Shown: positions 13,017 to 19,335 of the stretch, piece by piece
How the letters are laid out: every line of letters starts with the position of its first letter
How positions within the stretch are numbered: the stretch's first letter is position 1
NCBI GenBank assembly: GCA_021828085.1
Contig: JAKATE010000009.1
Span: 1 to 25,172, forward strand
DNA: 25,172 nucleotides
Direction of reading: 5' to 3'
Origin: Thermoplasmata archaeon
GTDB lineage: Archaea > Thermoplasmatota > Thermoplasmata > Lutacidiplasmatales > UBA184
Made by a program: the position numbers and the translations under genes
The notes under the pieces: model-generated
Database searches by the model: none
Seen by the model: only the letters and a program-made list of their open reading frames with translations
Told to the model about the DNA's origin: nothing

Positions 13017-13802
13017 ATGGAAGGCAAGCACATCTCCTTGGAGAAGGAAGGGAAGATCGGCATCATCCGCTTCAACAAGCCCAAGGCGAACACCTACGAC
13101 CTAGGGATGATGGAGGAGTTCCACCGGGCCATCGAGGAGGTCCGGTTCGACGACAAGATCCAGGCGGCGGTGCTCACCTCCGCCGTGCCGAACTTCTTCA
13201 GCGCCGGGGCGGACATCGAGATGCTGAGGACCTCCGAGCCGGATTACAAGGCGATGTTCTGCCTGTTCTGCCAGGAGACCCTGAGCAGCATGGAATCCAC
13301 CCCGAAGGTCTTCGTCTCGGCCATCAACGGCCACTGCGTGGGCGGCGGGCTCGAGATCGCCCTCGCCACCGATCTGAGGTTCATGGTGGACGACCCGAAG
13401 CTCCAGATCGGCCTTCCCGAGGTCACCCTGGGGGTGCTTCCCGGGACCGGGGGGACGCAGCGGCTCCCCCGCCTCATCAACAAGTCCCTCGCCCTGGACA
13501 TGATGATCACCGGCCGGCGCCTGAGCCCGCAGGAGGCGCTCAAGGCGGGCCTGATCAACTACGTCTTCCCGGCGGCCACCTTCGAGCAGGACTGGCGCAA
13601 GTACGTCCAGGCCCTGGTCGACGGCCCGGCCCGTGCCGTGGGGCTCATCAAGCGCTCCGTGCAGGAGGGGATCGAAATGTCCCTCTCCCAGGGGCTCGCG
13701 CTGGAGCGGGAGCTCCAGAACCGCCTGTTCATCACCAAGGATGCGAAGGAAGGGCTCACAGCCTTCTCGGAGAAGCGCAAGCCCGTCTTCGCCGGGCACT
13801 GA
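13017..13802 (+). CDS. Enoyl-CoA hydratase / crotonase family protein
   Basis: The 261-residue protein has the crotonase fold, which hydrates enoyl-CoA or performs related CoA-thioester chemistry. The oxyanion-hole segments are FFSAGADIEML (60-70) and NGHCVGGGLEIAL (104-116). Both catalytic glutamates of true hydratases are present: E113 (GGGLE) and E135 (GLPEVTLGVLPGTGGTQRL). The start at 13017 is favoured by the TATA box and by immediate family similarity (KHISLEKEGKIGIIRFNKP); an in-frame ATG at 12930 is less likely. The PaaA-like oxygenase gene begins 9 bases after the stop, so the two products very likely act in one pathway. PaaF/PaaG-type roles are possible by context but not proven. 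Confidence 0.9.
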   Translation: MEGKHISLEKEGKIGIIRFNKPKANTYDLGMMEEFHRAIEEVRFDDKIQAAVLTSAVPNFFSAGADIEMLRTSEPDYKAMFCLFCQETLSSMESTPKVFVSAINGHCVGGGLEIALATDLRFMVDDPKLQIGLPEVTLGVLPGTGGTQRLPRLINKSLALDMMITGRRLSPQEALKAGLINYVFPAATFEQDWRKYVQALVDGPARAVGLIKRSVQEGIEMSLSQGLALERELQNRLFITKDAKEGLTAFSEKRKPVFAGH

Positions 13803-13810
13803 GCGGCGCC

Positions 13811-14635
13811 ATGACCGAAGCCTCCTCTCCGGCCAACCCCCCCCGCAAGAGCCTCAAGGAGGGGGGGACGGTGGTCCCGGTCCGGGAGGTGCTCTGGGGG
13901 GACGACGCCGGCGTGCGGAAGTTCGAGACGGCGGCGGAGTTGCCGGAGGAGATGCGCGACCTGATCATGCGCCTCATGGTCGTGCAGGCCGACACGGAGT
14001 ACGCCTCCATCCAGCAGCACCGCCCCTGGCTCGACTGCGCCCCCACGCTCGAGGACCGCTGGATCCAGGCGCGCATCGTCGCGGACGAGGCCCGGCACGG
14101 CCTTCAGGCCTGCCGCATCCTCCGGGACTTCGGGGCCGAGGGGGAGAAGCGTATCGGCGAGCTCCTTCGGACACGGGAGGGCCATCACAAGCTCGACGCG
14201 TTCAACATCCCCTTCGACTCGTGGGCCGACGTGGGGGCCTTCACCTGCCTTGTCGACCGGGTGGGGGTCTACCAGCTCCGGGCCTTCCAGGAGTGCGCCT
14301 ACGGCCCGCTCGCCCGGGCCATGCCGCTCATGCTGAGCGAGGAGCAGCTCCACCTGAACTTCGGCTACAACGTCCTGCGGCGAATGAGCCGCGAGGGGGC
14401 CTCCTACTGCGGGAGCCGCGAGGAGGCCCAGGAGGCCGTGGAGAAGTGGTACCCCCGGGCCCTGGACATGTTCGGCCACTCCCAGTCCCGGACGAGCGAG
14501 ATGGCCATCCGGTGGGGGATCAAGCGCTGGACCAACGAGGAGGCCCGCACCCGCTTCGTCGCAGAGATCACCCCCCTGCTGGAGAGCATCGGCCTTACGC
14601 CCCCCGCGACGGACTGGCACCGTCGGATCCTCTAG
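13811..14635 (+). CDS. PaaA-like di-iron oxygenase (PaaA_PaaC family)
   Basis: The 274-residue protein resembles the catalytic subunit PaaA of phenylacetyl-CoA epoxidase, a ferritin-like di-iron enzyme that inserts oxygen into an aromatic ring attached to CoA. Putative iron ligands are all visible: E63 (ADTEYAS), E93-x2-H96 (ADEARHG), D149 region (SWADVGAFTCLVDR), and E178-x2-H181 (SEEQLHLNFG). The AYGPLARAM segment (163-171) also matches PaaA. The gene is probably coupled to the upstream crotonase, and a hotdog thioesterase lies 0.8 kb downstream. The usual partners PaaB, PaaC, PaaD and the reductase PaaE are absent from this window. The substrate may differ from phenylacetyl-CoA; BoxB-like benzoyl-CoA epoxidases are a more distant alternative. 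Confidence 0.82.
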   Translation: MTEASSPANPPRKSLKEGGTVVPVREVLWGDDAGVRKFETAAELPEEMRDLIMRLMVVQADTEYASIQQHRPWLDCAPTLEDRWIQARIVADEARHGLQACRILRDFGAEGEKRIGELLRTREGHHKLDAFNIPFDSWADVGAFTCLVDRVGVYQLRAFQECAYGPLARAMPLMLSEEQLHLNFGYNVLRRMSREGASYCGSREEAQEAVEKWYPRALDMFGHSQSRTSEMAIRWGIKRWTNEEARTRFVAEITPLLESIGLTPPATDWHRRIL

Positions 14636-14645
14636 GGCCGGTTCC

Positions 14646-14668
14646 CGGTCCGCCCGGTCAACGGACCG
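14646..14668 (+). terminator. Hairpin after the PaaA-like gene
   Basis: CGGTCCG (14646-14652) pairs with CGGACCG (14662-14668) 11 bases after the stop. It is a plausible transcript end for the two-gene unit. Confidence 0.4.
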
Positions 14669-15000
14669 GACGAGGGTGGGAGGCCTTGTGGGGACTTGGT
14701 GCCCCTCTGGTCCCCCCTTCAAAACGACCCCGAATTCAAGTCCCGTCGAGCCGCCGGTCCATAGCCTCTCCGGCGGATCTGGCGAACGACTCCGTCATGG
14801 CCCGCCGCCGTCGATCCCCCTAACCGCGCCCCTCCTTCAAGCAGGAGCAGGCCCGGAGAATGTACAGATATAGGGCCGGACGGGGGTTGCCCCACTGCAC
14901 GAATACTTTCGCGGCTCTTCGCCGGGGGGACCACTCTTCGGGTACGAATATACCGGGGACGGGCTCGCTCCTCCGCCTGACTTCCTCAGGCAGAGGGAAC
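14669..15000. other. Intergenic region with one or two TATA-like boxes and a leader hairpin
   Basis: No gene was recognised on either strand. Besides the box at 14946-14953, a second AT-rich run (GATATAGG, near 14867-14874) could be another promoter. A hairpin, CCTGA-CTTCC-TCAGG (14976-14990), lies just before the next gene's GAGGG (14993-14997), so it could shield or expose the ribosome-binding site. Confidence 0.4.
14946..14953 (+). promoter_or_regulatory. TATA box for the small anchored protein
   Basis: GAATATAC lies 51 bases before the ATG at 15001, predicting a leader of about 25-30 bases that contains the CCTGA/TCAGG hairpin. Most other genes here have little or no leader. Confidence 0.5.
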
Positions 15001-15297
15001 ATGCAGAAAGAAGCCAACGCCGGCGAGGTCCAGGATCGCCCAGGGGCTCCATCGACCGGTTCGCGCCGAGGCACGACGACGCTGCTCGCCGCGGGTCTCG
15101 TCGTCGCGGTCCTGGTCGTGGGGGGTCTCGGGGCGTATCTCGCGCTCCCCGCCGGCTCGAACGCGAGCCACACCACCCAGACGTCGACCACCACCTGCGC
15201 TCCGGCCAACAGCAGCCATTGTAGCTCGGAGAGCTCCGGTGCCACGCACGAGCTGACCGTGACGGCCCCCTTCGTCCCGGCTCGCGCCGGCCGGTAG
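15001..15297 (+). CDS. Small membrane-anchored Ser/Thr-rich protein
   Basis: The 98-residue product has a polar N-terminus, one hydrophobic helix (about 27-50, TLLAAGLVVAVLVVGGLGAY), and an external tail. The tail is rich in Ser, Thr and Asn and has two Cys (C66, C74), which could form a disulfide or bind a cofactor, and ends AGR. I do not recognise a family. The ATG follows GAGGG by three bases and the region upstream has a TATA box; the frame continues upstream to an ATG at 14860, but that segment looks non-coding. It is flanked by strong hairpins and is probably transcribed alone. Confidence 0.6.
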   Translation: MQKEANAGEVQDRPGAPSTGSRRGTTTLLAAGLVVAVLVVGGLGAYLALPAGSNASHTTQTSTTTCAPANSSHCSSESSGATHELTVTAPFVPARAGR

Positions 15298-15306
15298 GCC
15301 TCGTGG

Positions 15307-15359
15307 GCAGCCCCCCCCGGGGGAGAGGGGGGCTGCGGGCGCGGCCAACGGCCACGCCC
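15307..15359 (+). terminator. Two consecutive GC hairpins
   Basis: The first stem is a perfect 10 bp (GCAGCCCCCC 15307-15316 with GGGGGGCTGC 15327-15336). The second follows directly (GGGCGcGGCC 15337-15346 with GGCCaCGCCC 15350-15359, one mismatch). They separate the small anchored protein from the promoter at 15374 and probably end its transcript. Confidence 0.5.
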
Positions 15360-15373
15360 CGGTCGGGCACAAA

Positions 15374-15381
15374 GTTTTAAC
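15374..15381 (+). promoter_or_regulatory. TATA box of the thioesterase operon
   Basis: GTTTTAAC is centred 24-30 bases before the TTG (15402) and GTG (15408) candidate starts, so the operon message is probably leaderless. Confidence 0.6.
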
Positions 15382-15401
15382 TGACCTCTCCGACACTTTC
15401 C

Positions 15402-15923
15402 TTGGGCGTGGCGAAGAGAGCTTCGAGCCCGGAGCCGCGACCCACCTCCCTCCCCAAGGACTGGAAGGCCGTGGCGCACATGCCCGGCTTCCACAGCTCG
15501 ATCGGCTTCCCCATCGACCCGAGCCGGAGCGCCGAGGGGATCATCGCCGTGACCGGAAGGATCGACGAGCGCCACCTCAACATCAACGGGGTCGTGCACG
15601 GCGGCGTCTACTGCACCCTCCTCGACACCGCCATGGGGGCGGCCGTCGTCCGGACGCTGGCGCCCGATGAGATCACCGCGACCACCAGCCTCTACGTCGA
15701 CTTCCTCCGGCCCGCCAAGCTCGGGCAGGTGCTCACCTCTCGGGGCTCGGTGACCCGCCGGGGCCGCCACATCGCCTTCGCCGATGGACGGATCCACGAC
15801 GACGAGGAGCATCTGGTGGGGACCGGGCGCGGCACCTGGTACATCTGGAAGCAGGAGGAGCTCCCGGTCTCCACCTTCCCCTCTCGGAGCCCCTCCTCCC
15901 CTGGGGCCAAGCCACGACGATGA
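15402..15923 (+). CDS. PaaI-like hotdog acyl-CoA thioesterase
   Basis: The 173-residue product hydrolyses acyl- or aryl-CoA to free acid and CoA, judging by family. The hotdog core has the signature HLNINGVVHGGVYCTLLDTAMGAAV: the N-G-x2-HGG loop (H66-G68) and the conserved acidic D75. The central strand SLYVDFLRPAKLGQVL and RRGRHIAFADGRIHDD complete the fold. The C-terminal ~20 residues are Ser/Pro/Arg-rich and look disordered. TTG 15402 fits the promoter; GTG 15408 is possible. The stop overlaps the next start (ATGA, 15920-15923), so it is translationally coupled to an anchored exoprotein, an odd partner. A role in recycling trapped CoA from aromatic catabolism is possible given the nearby PaaA-like gene. 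Confidence 0.85.
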   Translation: MGVAKRASSPEPRPTSLPKDWKAVAHMPGFHSSIGFPIDPSRSAEGIIAVTGRIDERHLNINGVVHGGVYCTLLDTAMGAAVVRTLAPDEITATTSLYVDFLRPAKLGQVLTSRGSVTRRGRHIAFADGRIHDDEEHLVGTGRGTWYIWKQEELPVSTFPSRSPSSPGAKPRR

Positions 15924-16705
15924 CCAGCTCGACGCTCCGGAAGCTCTCCCGCGGTTTCCTCGTCCTCGGGCTGGTGGCCTTCCTCGTGGTCGTGCTCTTC
16001 CTCGGGAGCGTGGTCTATTCCCTCTCCCAGATCCGGCCCGAGGGGGGCCCGACCGTCCGCTGGAGCGACGGCCCGGTGCCGGGGGTGGAGGGGCTCGTGC
16101 TCACGGTGGAGCAGAACATCTCGAACCCGGGGCTCTATTCCCTGAACGGTGTGCTCTTCTCGGCGAGCCTCTGGTACGCCGGTGGGTCGCTCCTCCACGC
16201 GCAGGAACCGTCGCAGTCGCTCTCGGCCGGTAGCGCCTCGGGGCTCGAGCTGACCCTTCCCGTCAACCTCACGCAGGGGAGCGTGGCCGCTCCGCTGCTC
16301 ACCCACAACGAGCTGCTCGAGCGTTCGCTCTGGATCAACGCAAGCTACGCGGACGTCTTCCAGTTCCGCCTCTCCTACGCGGGCAACCTGAGCTGGAAGG
16401 CCCCCTTCCTGGACCTGGCGGTCACCCCCGTGGTGAACGCGGGAGGGTTCGGCCTCACCGTCTCCTACCAGAACCCGTCGTCCTGGAACGAGGTGGGGAC
16501 GCTCGAGGCGACGCTCGTCCAGGCCAATGGGACCCCGTGCGTTCCCCTGGCAGGTTTCGCGGTGGACGTCCCCTCCGGGGGAGCGATGGACCAGACCTTC
16601 CCCGTCCCGGTCGGCGGCTCGTGCGATCCAGCGGGCGGGAGCGCTTCGCTGGTCTTCCTGGGGAGCGGTTTCGCCCTCCCGCTCGGGGGGGTGCCCCTCC
16701 CATGA
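15920..16705 (+). CDS. Membrane-anchored LEA2-like exoprotein
   Basis: The 261-residue product has one N-terminal membrane helix (about 12-36) after a short basic stretch, so most of it faces outside. The region about 57-95 (GLVLTVEQNISNPGLYSLNG then VLFSASLWYAGGSLL) has the NP-x(3)-SLNG pattern of LEA type-2-like beta-sandwich domains, and the second half (about 150-250) may be a second copy with QNPSSWNEVGTLEATLV. Several N-x-S/T sites are consistent with archaeal glycosylation. The LEA2 call is tentative because no search was run. Start and stop both overlap neighbours by ATGA, placing it in a three-gene operon. A structural or envelope-stress role is only a guess. Confidence 0.55.
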   Translation: MTSSTLRKLSRGFLVLGLVAFLVVVLFLGSVVYSLSQIRPEGGPTVRWSDGPVPGVEGLVLTVEQNISNPGLYSLNGVLFSASLWYAGGSLLHAQEPSQSLSAGSASGLELTLPVNLTQGSVAAPLLTHNELLERSLWINASYADVFQFRLSYAGNLSWKAPFLDLAVTPVVNAGGFGLTVSYQNPSSWNEVGTLEATLVQANGTPCVPLAGFAVDVPSGGAMDQTFPVPVGGSCDPAGGSASLVFLGSGFALPLGGVPLP

Positions 16706-17214
16706 CCAGCCGGGCTCCCCTCCGGGCGTGGGGCAACCCCTCCCTCCCCTCGCTCCCGAACCCCCGGATGCTCCGGGCCCGGGCCACCGCCTACTTCGTG
16801 CTGATGTTCATCCTTCTGGCGCTCCTCCCCTTCAGCATCGTCGAGAGCCTGGTGGCGCTCGGTGTGGCCAAGCTCGCCATCCCGGCGGACGCCATCCTCG
16901 GGGTGGGGACGCTCCAGGCGGTCCTCGAGGCCTACACCGTCCTCAGCAAACCGACGCGGCGGTACGGCCTGTCCATCCTCCTGGCCGCGCTCTGCTCGCT
17001 GGGGTATCTGGGGGTCTTCCTGACCTCCTCGGCGCTCACCGTGGACATCCCCACCAGCGCCGGGCCGCTCACCGCCCAGGTCATCTACACGCCCGTGATC
17101 TTACTCTTCATGATCGGACCGGCCTTCCGGTTGATGGGAGGGGTGCTGGTCTGGATGGAGGACCGGCTCCATCCGGGAGAACGCCTGCGGCTGGAGTTCC
17201 CGTCCCCGCATTGA
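16702..17214 (+). CDS. Polytopic membrane protein of unknown function
   Basis: The 170-residue product has about four hydrophobic segments (near 29-56, 62-80, 88-110, 124-150) and a charged C-terminus (WMEDRLHPGERLRLEF). I recognise no family and no catalytic motif. The chosen ATG lies within the stop codon of the LEA2-like gene (ATGA, 16702-16705), so it is translated by coupling; an in-frame ATG at 16537 would lie deep inside the upstream gene and is less likely. The context suggests it works at the membrane with the anchored exoprotein. Confidence 0.7.
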   Translation: MTSRAPLRAWGNPSLPSLPNPRMLRARATAYFVLMFILLALLPFSIVESLVALGVAKLAIPADAILGVGTLQAVLEAYTVLSKPTRRYGLSILLAALCSLGYLGVFLTSSALTVDIPTSAGPLTAQVIYTPVILLFMIGPAFRLMGGVLVWMEDRLHPGERLRLEFPSPH

Positions 17215-17267
17215 CGTCAAGCCGGGCCGAGCAATCCTTTTTCATGGGGGAGCCCCTGGGTCCTTCC

Positions 17268-17483
17268 ATGCCCGCAAGGACGACAACCTCTTCCGGAAGT
17301 CCGAGCAACGACGAGCTCATGGCCGAGACCGAGGCGCTGATGCGCGAGTTCGCCCAGGACGCCCTCAAGTGGGCGCGTTCCGCCCTCCGCCTGGCCGACC
17401 GCATGGGGGACGCGGCGGTTCAGGCCGGCGAGCAGGCTGTCCATCGCGCCGAGCGTGCGGTGGCCCGACAGAAGGGGAAGTAG
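17268..17483 (+). CDS. Small helical, charged protein of unknown function
   Basis: The 71-residue product has a Ser/Thr-rich start and then an almost continuous Ala- and Arg-rich helix (about 15-70) with heptad-like spacing: ELMAETEALMREFAQDALKW, then ARSALRLADRMGDAAVQAGE and QAVHRAERAVARQKGK. It may oligomerise or bind nucleic acid; no family is recognised. The pattern resembles small phasin- or apolipoprotein-like proteins, which is only a visual comparison. A T-rich TATA-like run (17233-17241) lies about 30 bases upstream of this ATG, favouring it over the in-frame ATG at 17244. It is followed 130 bases later by the 5S rRNA gene. Confidence 0.6.
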   Translation: MPARTTTSSGSPSNDELMAETEALMREFAQDALKWARSALRLADRMGDAAVQAGEQAVHRAERAVARQKGK

Positions 17484-17612
17484 GCCAAGCCCCGCACGAC
17501 CGACCCCCGACCGGTGGTGGGGACTCCGCCTCGCTCAGGGTGAACTGATCTCTGGACTCCATACCCCGTTCCCGCGGCAGCAACCGTCAAATAGGCAGCC
17601 TCGGCTCCAACC

Positions 17613-17739
17613 GGCGCTGACGGCCATAGCGACGGGGAAACACCCGGTCCCATTCCGAACCCGGCAGTTAAGCCCGCCGGCGTTCCGCGTGGTACTGAAG
17701 TGCGAGAGCCTACGGGAAGCGCGGAAAGCTGTCAGCACC
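17613..17739 (+). rRNA. 5S ribosomal RNA
   Basis: The core is diagnostic: GGCCATAGCGACGGGGAAAC, then CACCCGGTCCCATTCCGAAC, CCGGCAGTTAAGCCCGCCGG, and GTGGTACTGAAGTGCGAGAG. The ends pair through GCTGAC and GTCAGC to form helix I. A TATA-like CAAATAGG (17588-17595) lies about 21 bases upstream. No 16S or 23S rRNA is next to it, so the 5S gene is unlinked from the large rRNA genes, as is common in Thermoplasmatota. End positions are approximate by a few bases. Confidence 0.93.
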
Positions 17740-17961
17740 TGAGCACGGGAGGAGATGCCGCCTCCGGCCCCGGGGGGAATTCCGCGATCGTCGGGGCGCT
17801 ACGGAGGCGAACTCCCGCCCGGGATACTGGGTCGAAACGATCTGAGCCGGTGATGGGGATCCGGTCGGGGGGAGGTGCCCCCGAGAGGGGTCCAGGACGG
17901 GGAGCCCATCGGGCGGACTGGCCCCTCCTCTCCAGAGAAGTGAACCCGGGTTGACTTACCG
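17740..17961. other. Structured GC-rich region after 5S rRNA, no identified gene
   Basis: No protein-like frame or tRNA was found. It contains the inverted repeats GGAGG/CCTCC (17748-17765) and TCGGGGG/CCCCCGA (17865-17884), and a pair of C/D-box-like words, CTGA (17842) and TGATGG (17851). The signatures of RNase P RNA and SRP RNA that I could check were not seen. It could hold 5S terminators or a small RNA; I cannot decide. Confidence 0.35.
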
Positions 17962-17969
17962 CTTATGAA
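17962..17969 (+). promoter_or_regulatory. TATA-like box for the DoxX-cupredoxin gene
   Basis: CTTATGAA is centred about 27 bases before the ATG at 17993 and 18 bases before the ATG at 17984. The spacing favours the second ATG and a leaderless transcript. Confidence 0.5.
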
Positions 17970-17992
17970 TTTCCCGCCAAAATATGCGGGAC

Positions 17993-19210
17993 ATGACAGA
18001 ACCCGGGAATCCCCCCCCGGAGCGCGTCTCGGGACTTCGCGCGGCCTGGAGGATGAACCCGAAAGGGGTCACCCTCGACCTGCTGCGGATCGGCATTGGA
18101 CTCGTCTGGGCGCTGAACCTGATGTACATCCTGGCCCCCTCGAACCGCTTCTTCGCCGGTTTCCAGTCCACCGCGGGCGGGTTCGGGAGCAGCTCCCTCG
18201 GGGGGGCGGGGTTCGCGAGCTTTGCCGCCTCCCACGCCACCCTCTTCGCCTGGGGGATTGCCCTGCTGACGGGATACCTGGCGGTGGCGTTCCTTGCCGG
18301 GCTCACCACCCGGCTCGCCTGCGTCGTGGGGGGCGTGGCCTCCACGGCCTTCATCGTCACCCAGTTCTACTCCACCTTCGCGCTGAACGGTACGGGGACG
18401 GACGTCGGCCCGCATCCGATCTACATCCTGGTCTACGTGATCCTCTTCACGGGGATGGCGGGGCAGTACTTCGCCCTCGACCACTGGTTCTGGGTGAGCG
18501 GGCACGCGCGCTTCCCGCGGCTCTCCCGGTACATCGCTTCCCCCCGCGAGGTTCCCGGGGTGGTGTCCGGTCCCTCGCAGGCCTCGGCCGCCCCAGCGGC
18601 CCCGCGGGCGGGGCCGTCGTCCTTGCGGACCGGCCCGGACCCGGTGTACACGGTGGTCTATCCCAGCTCCCGGACCAAGCTCGACTTCCTCGCCCTCGGC
18701 CTGGTGCTGGGGCTGCTCGTGGCGGGCATCGGCGCGTATACGATGGTGGCCCCCCAGTCGAGCACCGGCAACTCCCGGTCCGGGGTCTCCGCCCCGTCGA
18801 ACCTGACGCTCACCGTGGCCATCAACCTGCAGAACGGCTGGCCGCAGTACACCCCCGCGAACTTCACCCTCGCCACCGGCGCGGTGACCATCACCATCGT
18901 GGACGACGACGCGCCGATGTACTTCCCCGGCTGTCAGTGCAACGTCTCCGGCACCACGGGGGGCGTGGAGTACGTCAACGGCACGCCTCTGCGCGTCGTG
19001 CCGAGCACGAACATCGCCCACACCTTCGATGTCCCCTCCCTGGGGATCAACGTGGTGAGCCCGGGGATGAGTGTGGTCACCTTCACCGCCTACTTCAACG
19101 AGACGGGGACGTTCACCTGGATGTGCGAGGCACCCTGCGGGACGGTCATCCCGACCGGCCCTCCCATGGGGGTTCCCGGCTACATGACGGGCACGATCTC
19201 CGTTGTGTAG
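17993..19210 (+). CDS. DoxX-like membrane protein fused to a cupredoxin domain
   Basis: The 405-residue product joins two modules. The N-terminal half has four hydrophobic helices (near 28-48, 85-104, 106-127, 142-163) with the pattern of the DoxX/DoxD family, including LLRIGIGLVWALNLMYIL and an FFAGF loop; such proteins are linked to quinone or thiosulfate redox partners. A low-complexity Ala/Pro/Ser linker (about 186-218) and a fifth helix (about 231-253) lead to an external beta-rich domain (about 265-405). That domain has copper-site residues H343 (NIAHTF), C378-x3-C382 (WMCEAPCG) and M392. The Cys pair matches the CuA spacing of oxidase subunit II, but the second His of CuA is missing. 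I infer an anchored electron-transfer protein. An in-frame ATG at 17984 is the alternative start. Confidence 0.78.
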   Translation: MTEPGNPPPERVSGLRAAWRMNPKGVTLDLLRIGIGLVWALNLMYILAPSNRFFAGFQSTAGGFGSSSLGGAGFASFAASHATLFAWGIALLTGYLAVAFLAGLTTRLACVVGGVASTAFIVTQFYSTFALNGTGTDVGPHPIYILVYVILFTGMAGQYFALDHWFWVSGHARFPRLSRYIASPREVPGVVSGPSQASAAPAAPRAGPSSLRTGPDPVYTVVYPSSRTKLDFLALGLVLGLLVAGIGAYTMVAPQSSTGNSRSGVSAPSNLTLTVAINLQNGWPQYTPANFTLATGAVTITIVDDDAPMYFPGCQCNVSGTTGGVEYVNGTPLRVVPSTNIAHTFDVPSLGINVVSPGMSVVTFTAYFNETGTFTWMCEAPCGTVIPTGPPMGVPGYMTGTISVV

Positions 19211-19221
19211 GGGGAACGGGT

Positions 19222-19266
19222 AGCTCCCCGAGGCTCTCTCCGAGAAAGCCGCTTCCCGGGGGAGCT
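19222..19266 (+). terminator. Long stem-loop after the DoxX-cupredoxin gene
   Basis: AGCTCCCC (19222-19229) pairs with GGGGAGCT (19259-19266) 12 bases after the stop, with smaller inner pairing (GGCT/AGCC). It probably ends transcription or protects the mRNA end. Confidence 0.4.
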
Positions 19267-19335
19267 CCCTCTCCCGCGCTTTAAGAGGCCCTTCGGTGGC
19301 CAAATGCGGAGTACTTATCCGCCCGGGAGAATTCG

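Noticed and set aside
14860..15000. N-terminal extension of the small anchored protein from the ATG at 14860
   Set aside because: It contains the TATA box and leader hairpin, and the extra residues show no protein-like pattern.
17835..17860. C/D-box small RNA suggested by CTGA and TGATGG
   Set aside because: The boxes are in the wrong order and there is no complete C/D and C'/D' set or terminal stem.
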